Source of the DNA: Rostrohypoxylon terebratum | Lineage: Eukaryota > Ascomycota > Sordariomycetes > Xylariales > Hypoxylaceae | Assembly: GCA_022497145.1 (NCBI GenBank) | Contig: MU385867.1 | Span: 186,001-250,000, forward strand | DNA: 64,000 bases | Direction: 5' to 3' | Shown here: in pieces, positions 47,951 through 59,553 of the stretch | Position numbering within the stretch: the first letter of the stretch is position 1 | How the letters are laid out: each line of letters begins with the position of its first letter | Notes under the pieces: model-generated | The model's input: the letters and a program-made list of their open reading frames with translations, nothing else | Databases searched by the model: none | Told to the model about the DNA's origin: nothing | Made by a program: the position numbers and the translations under genes

Positions 47951-50166
47951 ATGGAGAGACATGCTGCTGCTGTCAAGAAGGAGTTCAGGGAGGACGTTAC
48001 CTTGAACAGGGTGACAAAATTCGCCCGCACTGCACCACCTAAATTCCCATCCGCCGCTAGACAGTACCTCCTCGACAAGCTCCCTATCATCCAGTGGATT
48101 CCACGGTACTCTCCGCCATGGCTTCTTCAAGATTTCATGGCAGGTCTTACCATTGGAGTCTTGCTCATTCCACAAGGTCTAGCATACGCTAAGATTGCGA
48201 CAATTCCAATCGAAAATGGCTTGTACTCGTGTTGGGTTCCGGCCGCCGTGATGGTCTTCATGGGAACATCAAAAGGTAAAATGGCCACTTGTGAGACTAA
48301 ATAGTCACACACACAACACGATGAAGTTGTACTCATTTGAACATAGACTTATCAACGGGACCAACATCAATTCTCGGCTTGCTTACAGCAGAGATAATCC
48401 GTGACCTCAAAAATGAGTACACGCCCGTCGACATCTCGTCGGCCGTGGCTATGATGGTGGGCATCTGGTCTCTCCTGATAGGCTTACTAGGACTCGGTTT
48501 CCTCCTCGACTATGTCTCGATCCCCGTACTGACGGGGTTCATCTCGGCCACGGCCTTCGTCATCGGCATGGGCCAAGTCGCCTCACTTGTCGGACTCAGC
48601 GGCGGTCCCGACGGTGCATTCAACCAACTCGGCGATGCTCTCAAACGGCTCCCACATTGGGACGGACCGACCTGCGGAATTGGATTCGGTACGGTAGTCG
48701 TACTTCTGATACTCGAGAAAATTGGAAAGAAATGGGGTCACAAGCATTTTGCCATCAAGTACATGGCCAGCAGCAGGGCCATCATCGTGATGGTGATCTT
48801 CACTCTGATATCCTACCTCGTGAATAAGGACCGAGATGACTATCTCTGGGCTATCAGCGAGGTCGACACTCATGGAATTCAGCACCCCAAGGCCCCAAGC
48901 GCCGTATTGCTCGGGAAGGTTACGGCACGATCCATCGCACCGTTAGTAGCATGCACACTTGAGCATCAAGCAGTCGGCAAGGCGTTCGCTCGTCGGAACC
49001 ACTATGCTATCGATCAGACCCAAGAGTTCAATTACCTCGGCGTCACCAACATCGTCAACTCGTTCTTCGGCGCGATGCCTGTGGGCGGAGCGATATCTCG
49101 GACGGCTGTCAACTCGGAGTGTCATGTCAAGAGTCCTCTAAACGGTGTCGTAACCGCTGGCTTCATCATTCTGACGCTGTATGTGTTCTCACCGGCTCTT
49201 TACTGGCTCCCTAAGTCGACTCTGGCCGCCATTATCGTATGTCTTCCCGCCCCCCCTCTTTTATTATTAAAGGGTATAGGTAGATCACTGACAACTGCCT
49301 TCTCACGATAGATTATGGCTGTCATCCACCTTTTCGGACCTCTTTCCCTAATCTGGCGATACTGGCGCATCTCCCTTGCCGACTTCATAGCTTGCATGGT
49401 CTCCTTCTGGGTCACCATCTTCGTGTCGGCCGAAATAGGCATCGGTGCCGCCGCGGGATGGAGCGTCGCCTGGACACTCCTCCGATCCGCATTCGCCAAG
49501 CCGTCGATCCACATCAACTCCGCGCCCGATTCCAGCCCCAACGCGGATTCTAGCAACGGGCCACCCGACTTCCAAGTCCTAGACCGATTCCCGACCGCCA
49601 CCACCACGACCCTCACGCAGCAGATGACCGAGAACGTGGGCGGGCCGATTATCCCCGACGACACCGCCGTCGTCCGCTTCGCGGACTCGCTCTTCTTCCC
49701 GAACGCGAACCGCAACAAGGTGGCCGCGCTCGAAGCGATCCAGCTCGCGTACCCGTCGGTGCAGAACCCGCACTACAGCGTGGAGTCGGAGCGCCTGTGG
49801 AGCGTAGCCGCGGAGCGGCGTCTGGAGCGCCTGCGCGCGCAGCGCGGGGTCGTGATGCGGCAGATCCCGCTGGCGGTCGTGGTGTGGGATTTCGGGATGG
49901 TGCCGTTCATCGACGCGACGGGCATCACGGCCCTAACGGAGCTGAAGGACGATATACGCAGGCAGTTGGGCTTCGGGGTGCAGATTAGGATGGTGGGGAT
50001 GGCGGAGGGGGTGAGGAGGAGATTTGGGAGGGCGCGGTGGAGGCTGGCGGATGTGGATGGGCTGATGGATGGTGGCGCTGATGTGGTGTACCCTTCGCTT
50101 GAGAGGACGGTCTGGGATGAGAGGGATCGGGATAGCTTGAAGGGGGTTACTACGGAGAAGGCTTGA
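47951..50166 (+). CDS. SulP/SLC26 sulfate permease with STAS domain
   Basis: Plasma-membrane sulfate (or related anion) transporter. Segments 47951-48275, 48347-49236 and 49312-50166 give 689 residues. The N-terminal SulP signature GLTIGVLLIPQGLAYAKIA lies at about 65-83, followed by IENGLYSCWVPAAVMVFMGTSK, spliced to DLSTGPTSILG. The transport core continues through YVSIPVLTGFISATAF and the AMPVGGAISRTAVN stretch near the substrate site. After the last TM segment (FIACMVSFWVTIFVSAEIGIGAAAGW) comes a linker and a C-terminal STAS domain with AVVVWDFGMVPFIDATGI at about 615-632. It is shorter than the 800-residue yeast SUL1/SUL2 proteins, so the exact anion is uncertain. The third exon is markedly GC-rich towards its 3' end. 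Confidence 0.92.
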
Positions 50167-50688
50167 GGATATCATGTGTCTTGGTTTGGGTGATATACCC
50201 TTGGCATGGAATGAGACAAGGGCGAGTTTGACTGAGTATAAACTGTCTGGAGCATGTGTGTGTGCTATCTTCTCAATTCTTTCTTGAGGATTTCACAATA
50301 AATATTGTACCTACTATGTACACGACAAGGTAGAATCTGAGTAAGGGGGTCGACGTGAAGATGGTTGGAATCCATGGTCTATTCTAAATGAGAGTTTTTG
50401 ACGACCTTCCACTAAAGGTACCGTGAAAAACAACATGATAACCTTAGCTCCAGTAGGCAATTGATTTTCATGAGCGGCATTGATTTCTATGCTGTAGACA
50501 AGGTGAGAATTTCGTTTCCAAGTTGTTCAGCTGGATAAAATCTCGATAATGTCATGCTATCGATAAACAACTATGTAGTTACGGTGAAAACTCGGTATAG
50601 GCTGTTACCTTTATAGTTCTTACTACCAGCCATTTTTCCAACTTCGCCTAAGCGCGAAAATCGCAGTAACATGAATGTCTTCCAAAAA
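50167..50688. other. Spacer between sulfate permease and tRNA
   Basis: 522 bp holding the 3' UTR of the permease and the upstream flank of the tRNA gene. No other feature seen. Confidence 0.5.
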
Positions 50689-50760
50689 AGCACCTTGGCG
50701 CAGCGGAAGCGCGCCGGGCTCATAACCCGGAGGTCCTCCGATCGAAACGGAGAGGTGCTA
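50689..50760 (+). tRNA. Initiator tRNA-Met (CAT)
   Basis: A 72-base intronless tRNA folds perfectly: 7-bp acceptor stem starting with A1 paired to T72, 4-bp D stem, 5-bp anticodon stem with loop CTCATAA (anticodon CAT), 5-base variable loop, 5-bp T stem, discriminator A. Three features mark it as the initiator: the A1:U72 pair, three G:C pairs under the anticodon loop (GGG/CCC), and a T loop reading ATCGAAA with A at positions 54 and 60 instead of TTC and a pyrimidine. An A-box-like TGGCGCAGCGG lies at 50696-50706. Confidence 0.96.
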
Positions 50761-50768
50761 GGCATTTA

Positions 50769-50774
50769 TTTTTT
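50769..50774 (+). terminator. RNA polymerase III T-run terminator
   Basis: Six T residues starting nine bases after the tRNA 3' end. A second longer T run follows at 50778-50785 and could act as a backup. Confidence 0.8.
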
Positions 50775-50909
50775 GGATTTTTTTTCTTTTCACTCATAGA
50801 ACCTTCCCCACCTACCCCACCATAACCACCGATTTTTTAAAGGCAAAACGCGACGCGTGACTTTGGTGTAATCTTTCATTCCTTCAACATATTTCAACAA
50901 TAGAAAACC

Positions 50910-52787
50910 ATGTGTGGTATCCATGCAGTTATTTCTACAGATGCTACTCGAAGCATTTCACCAGAATTGAAAGAACTGCTATCGAATCGTGGACCAGACC
51001 ATTTTGGCCAAATTTACTGGGAGCTTCCTTTCGAGAATGGCGACTCGACGATTCATATCAATTTTACTTCTACCGTCTTAGCTTTACGAGGTGATCATAT
51101 TGCAAAGCAACCTCTGGTATCACCTACTACCGGATCTGTTCTCTGCTGGAATGGAGAAGCTTGGAGAATTGATGGTCAACCTATTAGTAGTAAAAATGAT
51201 GGGGAGCTTATCTTAGCCAAGCTTGATGCAATAGATGCATCCTCGGTCGAAGCTCGAGAATCTCACATTTTGAATACTTTGCGCAGCCTCGATGGTCCTT
51301 TCGCATTTCTCTTTTATGATGCTCGAGTTCAACAATTATATTTTGGCCGCGACCGCCTTGGACGACGTTCGCTTCTAATTAACCGAGCGGAAGATGGAAG
51401 TTCAATTTCGTTCTCGAGTGTCGCGGACGTCCCCGCTGGTTGGGTGGAAGTCAATGCAGACGGAATTTATTCATTGAATTTGAATACCCGTCTCGCGACA
51501 CCTCACGGACTAAAACTTGACACTCATACCGCTAAATATAACTGGGTACTATCTGGAGGAGATGAAATGGTAAGTTCTGGCTAACGATCATTGGTTATTT
51601 CGTACGATCTTTGCTATAAACTTATATCCACAGGTTTCAAGCATTGGCAACTTCAATATGACCTTACCGCCCTCCGATCACAAGCTAGATTTTACTTCGT
51701 TTTCAATCGAGGCTTTGAATCACCGGCTATGTGAATCTCTTAAGCTACGGGTGTTGAACATCCCGGAACCGCCAAACCCACTATTTGATGTTGACATTCG
51801 TGTCGCCATCCTGTTTTCTGGCGGAATAGATTGCACTGTCCTTGCGAGGTTGGCTCACGACTTCGTCCCGGCGGATCAAGGAATCGATTTGATTAATGTC
51901 GCCTTCGAAAATCCCCGTCAGGTATCGATAGGCAAAGGTCTACCACACCTAGATGCGTCAGATATTTATGAGGCTTGTCCGGATCGGATAACGGGTCGCA
52001 AAGCTTTTGCTGAGCTGAAGTCTGCATGCCCTGATCGATATTGGCGCTTCGTTGCAGTACGCTTTTGAACTAAACGCACGACTTGACACGATAGACTAAC
52101 CTGTCCAATAGGTCAATGTTCCTTTTGAGGAGGCTATGGCCCACAAGTCAAAGATTGTCACACTGTTACACCCCCACAATACAGAGATGGATCTCTCTAT
52201 TGCTCTAGCACTTTATTTTGCCGCACGAGGTGTAGGTAGTTCCTATATACACAAGTGTGAATGGGAGCCGACGCCGCCAATAGTTACTTCACCAGCTAGG
52301 GTCCTCCTGTCTGGGCTTGGCGCTGATGAGCTCTTCGGTGGTTATGCGCGGCATGAAGCGGCCTTCAAGAACGGAGGGTACCCCCGCCTCATCGACGAGC
52401 TGAAGCTAGATATTGGTCGTATAGGGCAAAGAAACCTAGGTCGGGACGATCGGATCATGGCGCATTGGGGAAAGGAAGTACGTTTCCCATACTTGGACGA
52501 GGAACTTGTCAGGTTTGCGATCAGCTCTCCAGTATGGGAGAAGTGTGATTTCCAAAACCAGTTCCACCCAGCTGTCATCGATCCAGCCAAGAGGATACTG
52601 AGGCTTCTAGCTGATAAGCTTGGCCTACCAGTTATCGCAAGGGAAAAGAAGAGAGCTGTGAGTCAAGGCTGTGGACGCGGGAGATGTATGACTGACAACT
52701 TGGTAGATTCAATTCGGCTCCAGAACGGCGAAGATTGAGAGTGCGACGGGTAGACGTCGAGGCACGGCACCTATCACCTCCACATAA
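50910..52787 (+). CDS. Asparagine synthetase domain-containing protein (ASNSD1-like)
   Basis: Class II glutamine amidotransferase domain fused to an asparagine-synthetase-type ATP pyrophosphatase domain. Segments 50910-51569, 51634-52056, 52112-52657 and 52707-52787 give 569 residues. The N-terminus MCGIHAVIST places the nucleophile Cys at residue 2, followed by SNRGPDHFG and the DGPFAFLFYD and YFGRDRLGRRSLL strands. The synthetase part has the PP-loop LFSGGIDCTVLARLA and the LLSGLGADELFGGYARH motif. The last intron (52658-52706) was chosen because it joins REKKRA to IQFGSRTAKIESATG, the conserved tail; reading through gives an unrelated end at 52738. Yeast and animal homologues exist but their reaction is not settled, so asparagine synthesis should not be assumed. 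Confidence 0.92.
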
Positions 52788-53333
52788 CACCTTCGACATT
52801 TCATATCTTGTATGAAAATCAAACAATCGAAAGTTCGATGGCCTGGCGATGATGATTCATCAGATACTTCCGAGTTGGATTGTATGCATTCGGTCTAAAT
52901 TCTGGTGTGTGTTTCTGTATTTGCAGTAACCCTCTCGGGAATTTTACCGATCAACAACCAGCAATGACGCCTGAAAGGCATGTCTGAGCCAGATTTCTTC
53001 ATTCGATCTCATTGAGCATTGATTACCAACCGAGGGTGATCATTTAAGCATATCTCGTTACACGGCGAATCTTGCCTTGGGCCGATTGTTTCTATCAAGG
53101 GTTTTAGAACCTCCAACAGCGAGGGCTTCATTTGAACGCCGACCTGTTACAGGAATGGTAGCATTTACAAGGATTTAATACCCCCTTTATGTGTTATGTT
53201 AGGTGACATCACGATAATGCAATGCGGGGTTCGTATGATACAAATCTCAGCTGAAATGATTGTGTGCCATGTTTTTTTTACTTCTACAATCAACCGACTT
53301 GTAAATTGCAAGTTGCGATCGAATACGAAGATC
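52788..53333. other. Spacer ASNSD1-like / PEBP
   Basis: 546 bp, presumably a 3' UTR and the PEBP promoter. No gene recognised. Confidence 0.45.
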
Positions 53334-54285
53334 ATGCTCCTACCTATTTGGATTTCTCCTTTCCTGCTGTTTACGGCAGTTTGGGCTACTAACGAGCAGA
53401 CTGTTCTTTCGCCGTCCGAACCACACCCACTAGACTCGAATGTGTACAAAGTCCAACATGAGTAGGTGGCGACGAAATCACCATTCTCGATTCCCCTTAA
53501 AGGAGAGGAACCTAATAACTTCATTCTAGGCTAGAAAAGGCCGAAATCTTCCCACAGGGTAAGTTTGCTGAATAAGATTACCTACTAATCCGTCGTGATT
53601 ATTAATATTTCTTACTAATATTCGAAATTCCCCTTACCTAAAATATTGAGGCGTTCACAGCTAATCATCGCAGTCATTGATAAATTTCTCCCTTCGTTTC
53701 TCTTAGATGCCGAATGGCCATCTGGAGAGCAAGCAGCACTTGGAAATACCGTGAAGGTTGATGATGTCCAAGATGAGCCAACTATCACGGTACATAGAGG
53801 CGGCTCTGCCTCCTCGTCAAGGGCTAAAGAGAGTTCTGACATGACATACGCTATTGTTATGACTGATCCTGATGCACCGTCACGGGATAATCCAGTGTGG
53901 TCTGAGTTCTGCCATTTTATCGCCACTGGCGTGAAGATCTCATCGTCGGAATCTGTCATGCAGCTATCTGGGTTAAAAGATATCGTATCATATCGACCAC
54001 CAGGACCGCCTGCCAAGACCGGAAAGCACCGATATGTCTTTCTCCTTCTAGAGCCTGCGAATGGCACTTCTGATTCTTTGGATCTAAGCACACCGAAGGA
54101 CAGAAAGAACTGGGGCACGGGAAAGGCGAGGCACGGCGTAAGGGACTGGGCTGAGGAGAACGGGTTAAAACCTGTTGGTAAGTGTTGTGTCCTGCAATTG
54201 ACTTAGCTGCATTTTCGGTCAGTTCGGTAAGGCTAATTAGTGAGTAGCGGCGAATTTCATTTATGCTCAAAATGAGAAACAATAA
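53334..54285 (+). CDS. Secreted phosphatidylethanolamine-binding protein family member
   Basis: Segments 53334-53461, 53531-53559, 53674-54177 and 54248-54285 give 232 residues. The N-terminus MLLPIWISPFLLFTAVWA looks like a cleavable signal peptide. Exon 2 is only 29 nt and joins VQHE-LEKAEIFPQ to VIDKFLPSFLLDAEWPSG in frame. The ligand-site motifs of the PEBP fold are present: MTDPDAPSRDNPVWSEFCHF and GKHRYVFLL. The last exon restores the usual C-terminus (GLKPV to AANFIYAQNEKQ); without it the frame would end in an unrelated tail. PEBPs bind phospholipid head groups and include carboxypeptidase Y inhibitors in fungi. The target of this secreted form is unknown. An upstream in-frame Met at 53196 adds a non-homologous extension and is disfavoured. 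Confidence 0.88.
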
Positions 54286-54466
54286 GGCTTCTTGTGGGAT
54301 GGGCTTTGGAAGCCTCGTTATTGAGGCGCTTTCGGACGTAAAAATTACCTAACACGACGTGGGACTTGGGGTGGAGTAAAACCCTTGAGAGACTTCGTTT
54401 AGAACCTAGGAAAATCACCATATTTAAATATTCCGTTACCAACTTACTATGTTTATTGAAATCGTA

Positions 54467-54500
54467 CATCTCATCTCATCTCATCTCATCTCACCTCACC
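54467..54500. repeat. (CATCT)n microsatellite
   Basis: Five perfect CATCT pentamers followed by two CACCT-type variants, about 180 bp past the PEBP stop codon. Confidence 0.9.
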
Positions 54501-55230
54501 ATAGCTATCATAAATCAAATAAAAAAAAGAGGAAGCCAAGATCTAAATGACTTGATCCCAGAGTCTAAGTACCTGGGTATCCAGTGCGAACTAATTCCGA
54601 TTGGACCCTTGGTGATAACGCAAAATCCTTCCCGAATCCTTCCCGCACATCAATGATCTTATCCCTGCCTACTAAAAATCTAGAAGAGCGAACGGGTGGC
54701 GTCTTCTGAGTCCTGGCCCATCAAATGGATCTTACGAAAAAAGTACCAGGCAGCTGCTAGGTACTCCCGGCGCTGCTCTTAATTACGTACATACCTAAGG
54801 TAGCAATCGAAGGCTGATATGATATATGGATCACCAATCCCACCCGCATGTAGCAGTTTACAAAAGCAAATACGACGCACCCTAAAGTTCTCCATTTACG
54901 CCCCTGGGCTTCAGGGCCTTTTTTTTTTCAGTGCTGCCCACTGCGACATTTAATAGCCGTAGAGCAAGCCAATGATCCTTCGAATGGCACTTCACACCGA
55001 ACCTGCACCCAATGAATACGCGGTGCATGACACCGCCCCCCTTCAGCAGAGAAAGAGAAGGGCTGGGCTTCCTTGATCGCCATGTGTCAGTAATGAAACG
55101 ATACCGACCTGATGTTATTATGCGCCCGCGCTGAACATCGGTCTCCCCCAAAAGGAACAGCCAAGAGGCTTCATCTACTACCGCTCTGGCTGTCAGGCTG
55201 TCTGGTCGCACGCGGCCAATTCCTCCGGTC

Positions 55231-55255
55231 CATCTGCCATCTGCCATCTGCCATC
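55231..55255. repeat. (CATCTGC)n short tandem repeat
   Basis: Three perfect heptamers plus a partial copy, upstream of the PTH11-like receptor gene. Confidence 0.85.
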
Positions 55256-55487
55256 CGTAGAAGCAAGAGCAGGACCCCCAGGCCGAAGATTTTTTTTTCT
55301 CTCTTGTGCCGCACCTCATAATCTCGCGCTTCTCGCCACAAGTAAAGGTCGCGCGCGGGGGTATGGTCCCTGATTCCTTATTATCTGGGGAAGCCCATGT
55401 TTTGACCACCAAGCCCACGTAAGCTGAAGCTGAAGCTGCTGCTGTTGTGTTGTGATATTTTTTTCTTCCCCCAACTTGTCGCGCAGC

Positions 55488-57041
55488 ATGTCCAGCGTAG
55501 GGACTCCGCAGAGCGCCATCGCCGTCGGCTTCGCCTTCCCCATCATCGACGGGATCCTCGTCGGCTTGCGCTTCTACACGCGACAGAAGCTGAAGACGGC
55601 GCGCCAGCTCGACGACTGGCTCTGTATTCCGGCATGGGTATGTTTTCCTCTTCTCGCAGTGGCGTGAAAAAAAATAGAGGTATTTTAGAATCTGACATCT
55701 TAACGATTGTAGTTCTGTCTGACAGGCTGCTGCGCTTCGCTCCTTGCAGGTAGCTAGCTCTCCCCGGTTGTGATATGATTCGCGCAGATGCTCAATGTTT
55801 TTTTTTGTAGGAGTTTATAAGGGCGCTTTTACCGATCAATCATCCCCCGAACAGGAGCACATTTTGGCGCAGGTACGTTCAATCCGGCGACACAGTATAT
55901 GCGGTCGCAAATTGTCGCAAATTTAGGATCAATTGGATAGAGGCGATTGCTTACCCATTGTCTAGATCACGGCGGCGCTCGTAATTCTGTGGATGGGCGC
56001 AAATTTCCTCGTCAAGCTGATTATGCTATTCTTCTACCGCCGAATATTCGTTGGCCAGATCTTCAACATATTCAATTGGATCCTCATCGCGCTTTCGGTC
56101 GTGTGGTTCATCTACGCCGTGCTCTCTTGGTTTCTATACTGCGGCACAGACCTCGAAGCGGATTTCGAGGGCGGTTGGTCTGTCTGCCCGCTGTGGGGGT
56201 TCCAGATCCAGATGGGCGTGTTTGCGTTGGACAGCTTTATCGATTTCTGCTTGTTGATACTGCCGATCCCGTTCGTGTGGCACATCCTCCTCGACCTCAA
56301 GCGCAAGATCGCGGTCTCTGTAGTTTTCCTCCTCGGAGGCTTGTCCGTCTATCCTTATCCCTCCTCCACTCACCAAGCTAACCCGCTCCTAGCGCCTTCG
56401 TCGCCGGCCTCAACAACACCATCATCCAACTCGTCAACCTGACCAACCCGGCGCTCGCCGAATCCGACAGCGGGGCCAACTTCTTCCAAGGTATTTGGCG
56501 CATCCCCGACATCCCACGCCGCTTATTGGCATGCATACTAACCACAACGACTTTACTAGGCTCCGGGATCCTCTTCTCCAACTGGCCGACCATCGAAATC
56601 GGCGTCGGGCTGCTAGCCTCGAACCTCCCACACCTGTCCTTCCGCTTCGCGCGCGCGGTGAAGGAGTCGCTGCCCCACGCTCTCCGCGTATCGCTCGACT
56701 CGCTGCGCCACGCCGCCGCGGCCGCCATCTCCATCTCCTCCGGGCGCAACTCCTCGGGACGCCACTCCTCGGGACGCCACTCCTCCGGCCGCCGTAGCCA
56801 GCACCCGTACACGCAGGGCAGCGGCACGCAGCGCTCGGGCGACGAGGCGCCCGAGAAGAATGCCGAGAGTAGGGTTGGGCTGCGCCCTGATACGGGACAT
56901 AGCAAGGGCGGGGTAGATCTCGAGGCCGCCAAGTCGCTGGAGGCCACGTCGAGTTATAGCGTCGATGCGGATGCGGACGCGGATGGGATTGAGTTGCGGG
57001 ATATGAGGGGTGGGAGTAGGACAGGCGACAATGCCGTTTAG
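55488..57041 (+). CDS. PTH11-like seven-transmembrane receptor (rhodopsin-like fungal domain)
   Basis: Pezizomycotina-specific receptor-like membrane protein. Six segments, 55488-55637, 55713-55749, 55811-55872, 55966-56342, 56393-56490 and 56560-57041, give 401 residues. The start MSSVGTPQSAIAVGFAFPII leads into TM1. ILVGLRFYTRQKLKTARQLDDWLCIPAW carries the conserved R-x-Y...DDW motif. Exon 2 was placed at 55713 because the alternative acceptor 18 bases downstream gives the wrong phase; this yields FCLTGCCASLLAGVYKGAF. Later helices include FNWILIALSVVWFIYAVLSWF and FVWHILLDLKRKIAV. GLNNTIIQLVNL and LFSNWPTIEIGVGLLASNLP are family-typical. No CFEM domain is present. The cytosolic tail has tandem SSGRH units (56736-56793) and a DADADAD run. 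The ligand is unknown. Confidence 0.88.
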
Positions 57042-57552
57042 GGGATTGAGGTGTGTATTTATGGTTGGAATTGGCTTACTGTATAGTGGAATGAGATAGA
57101 TAGATATCCCGAGGGACAGTCGGGGTGATGATTTATGATATCCTTTGAGTTAATACCAAGTTTTGTATATACGTACCTACCTACTCGTACAGTACAATAT
57201 AGTAGATGTCTATGTCCTCAAATTATTTTCTAGGCTAAAGTCGAAGTTCAAAGGCCATCATCTAGAGGTATTTAACACGGGATGGTGTTTTAGCGCTTCT
57301 CAAGCACTAATTTCGGTGGAAATGACCCTTCTGGCGCTGCCCCTCCTGGTCCCCTATAATTGATCCAGCTGAGTTCTGGAGTTACCTACCTCCATTGCTG
57401 TTTCCAGGGCTACATGTGGCGTTTTCTAGTTCACAGACAGACACTGAGCAGACCCCTAGGAATTCGTGGTATAGTGGACATTTCAGGGCACCTCCCACCC
57501 CAAAGACAGCCCTGGAGCCCTGGAGGAAATGTTTAATGAACACAATAAGCCC
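57042..57552. other. Convergent spacer
   Basis: 511 bp between the stops of the receptor and the FAD monooxygenase. No gene seen. Confidence 0.5.
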
Positions 57553-58737
57553 TCAAACGTCAACTTCACTGTACTCAGACCACTCCTTTCCATGCCAGAA
57601 TTTCTGACCACCCCTGAAAGAGTGCTCAATCTTTTCTTTTGCCTTTTCTTTCATCCTTGCCTCGTAATTCTCTATGCTGGTTTTCGTAATACCTTCTTCC
57701 GCAATTGTCCGCGCCAGATCTGCGGCGTTCCTAACAGCTGTATCACCACCGGAACCGCCCATTGGGCTCATGACATGCGCTGCATCGCCGACAAGAGTAA
57801 CTAACTTATCGGCCTGACCAGCCGAGTTGATTTCGATGTCCGGCTTGCTCGATAAACATGGTATGCAAGAAGATAAGTCGTGCGCCGCTGATTCAAAGAG
57901 GAGTTTCAGCGAAGGATGCCAAGTCTTCGTCACTTGGTCCAGAAACAACTTTTTCTCCTCCGTGGTTTTCGGTATGGTTTGCGAGTACTGCGCAGATGCT
58001 GTGCAGACAACCCAATATAGGTAATCCTGGAAATCAGGCAACTTGTCTTCCGACTCCTGTCGCACGCTCTCCGACCACACCATCGGATCCACGACAACCT
58101 GGACATTGGTCTCTTCGTCTAGGTACATGCACCAGGTCAACATATCCTGCGGGATCTTCTTCTTCAAATCGTCTGTGAGTAACGTCCGACCCCACAAGAT
58201 CCAGCGCTCCAAATCGAGCAGTTTGCGATTCGGTTGTAGCTGTTTGCGCACGCGGCTCCTCACGCCATCGGCGCCAACAAGCAATTTCCCCGACACAGCC
58301 GAGCCATCCGCGAACTTGACCTTCACCAGTCCATCGACGACATCGTAAGACCGGAACTCCTTCCCGTACTCGACATCGCGCTGGATGCCCAGGGTGGTCA
58401 GCAAGCGGATCCAAGTGCGGTCGACGGCGAGCGAGTCCGGGTCTGCGGGGGTAAGCTTGGCGTAGTCGAGCTTCCTAGCGTCGACGTAGCGCGGCTTGAA
58501 GGGGAACGGGTCGGCCGCCGTGCGCTTGAGCAGGGATTGCAGCGGCGGCGATAACACGCTGTTCAGCGCGGCCTGGCCGTCCCTCGAGACGCGGAAGCGG
58601 TGCCCTTGCGACCCGTGCGATTGCGGGTGCCGCTCAAATAGGCGGAATGGGATGGAGCGGAGGCGGAGCCCTTGCGCTAGAGTCAGGCCTGCGACGCCGG
58701 CGCCGATTATAAGGACTGGTGGCTCGGATGCGGCCAT
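57553..58737 (-). CDS. FAD-dependent aromatic-ring hydroxylase type monooxygenase
   Basis: Single-exon gene of 394 residues in the group A flavoprotein monooxygenase family (salicylate hydroxylase/UbiH-like). The dinucleotide-binding motif GAGVAGLTLAQGL lies at 12-24, with FERHPQ at the end of the second strand. The DG motif region is LLVGADGVRSRVR. The second FAD motif GDAAHVMSPMGGSGGDTAVRNA lies around 317-338. There is no signal peptide or TM segment. The substrate is usually phenolic or polyketide in this family but cannot be assigned here. It is divergent from the patatin-NACHT-ankyrin gene, and no biosynthetic core enzyme is adjacent. Confidence 0.92.
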   Translation of the reverse strand: MAASEPPVLIIGAGVAGLTLAQGLRLRSIPFRLFERHPQSHGSQGHRFRVSRDGQAALNSVLSPPLQSLLKRTAADPFPFKPRYVDARKLDYAKLTPADPDSLAVDRTWIRLLTTLGIQRDVEYGKEFRSYDVVDGLVKVKFADGSAVSGKLLVGADGVRSRVRKQLQPNRKLLDLERWILWGRTLLTDDLKKKIPQDMLTWCMYLDEETNVQVVVDPMVWSESVRQESEDKLPDFQDYLYWVVCTASAQYSQTIPKTTEEKKLFLDQVTKTWHPSLKLLFESAAHDLSSCIPCLSSKPDIEINSAGQADKLVTLVGDAAHVMSPMGGSGGDTAVRNAADLARTIAEEGITKTSIENYEARMKEKAKEKIEHSFRGGQKFWHGKEWSEYSEVDV

Positions 58738-59491
58738 GGGATAGAATTCGATGAATGTGTACTACTTAAACTAATAACTAATGGGCCTTGGGGTGATTAA
58801 ATTTTTAGACTTTACCTCTTACAAGAAATATTGAAAGTACGACCCTGGCTTTTGACTTCGAGGATTAGGCTCGTTCCGTGTTTGTTAGTTGTGTAACACG
58901 TACCACAATGATCAGTTGATGATCACTATTATATTCATACCATCGTCCGCCCGGAGAATATTTTGTAAGGTATATTACCTATTTTGCACATATACGTGTA
59001 CCTAACTATTTTATTAGCTGTTTTCTACAGTTTTTATACCATTTGAAAACAAAATTACAAGTTTTAGAGGTTAGGTCTGTAGTTTTAGCCCATGGTGAAG
59101 CAACAATGGCAAGCGGCGGGGTATTGAGGCAGACAGAATGGTGTTAGGTTAATTCCCCCATGTGCCAGCTCGCACCGTAAAACACTGTATGGAAGGTACG
59201 TACAGTATAAAATGGTTGGAACATATTAAGCCTTAAGGCAGGCTTCCAACTTTCAATGCCTCTCTCTTTAATTTCGCGCTTTCATTAGAAAACCGAGTAA
59301 CCTAGCAGACTGCCACATTTTCGAAGATCAACCGATCCATATAATAAACTTTGGTGTCATCCCTACATACTTGCGTTCAAAATTTGAGTGCGTTAAGAAG
59401 ATGTTTCATGCAGAATGAGGCATTGCAACAGTTGCATGCTCCCTAACTACACACTTACGAGACATACCCCGCCTTAAAGGGTCTTCCGAGT

Positions 59492-59511
59492 GGCAGAGCT
59501 GAAGCTCTGCC
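59492..59511. repeat. Inverted repeat (9-bp arms, 2-base centre)
   Basis: GGCAGAGCT and its complement AGCTCTGCC separated by GA. Lies 167 bp before the start codon of the NLR-like gene. Confidence 0.8.
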
Positions 59512-59553
59512 TGACCGAGCACATAATATTAACGCCAAATCAACGGCTGCCAG

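Larger units (their letters stand above)
54286..55487. other. Spacer PEBP / PTH11-like receptor
   Basis: 1202 bp with two short tandem repeats (CATCT and CATCTGC units). The antisense frame at 54882-55418 has no recognised domain. No gene called. Confidence 0.5.

Noticed and set aside
52658..52738. C-terminal tail of the ASNSD1-like protein read without splicing
   Set aside because: A 49-nt GT-AG intron with a CTGAC branch restores the conserved FGSRTAKIESATG end, so the read-through tail is intronic.
54882..55418. 178-residue antisense frame in the PEBP-receptor spacer
   Set aside because: No recognisable domain, and it spans short tandem repeats. It may be chance in a GC-rich promoter.
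55947..56381. Alternative-frame 144-residue product over the receptor gene
   Set aside because: It overlaps the clear TM-encoding exon in another frame and is Arg/Pro-rich, typical of a GC-rich shadow frame.
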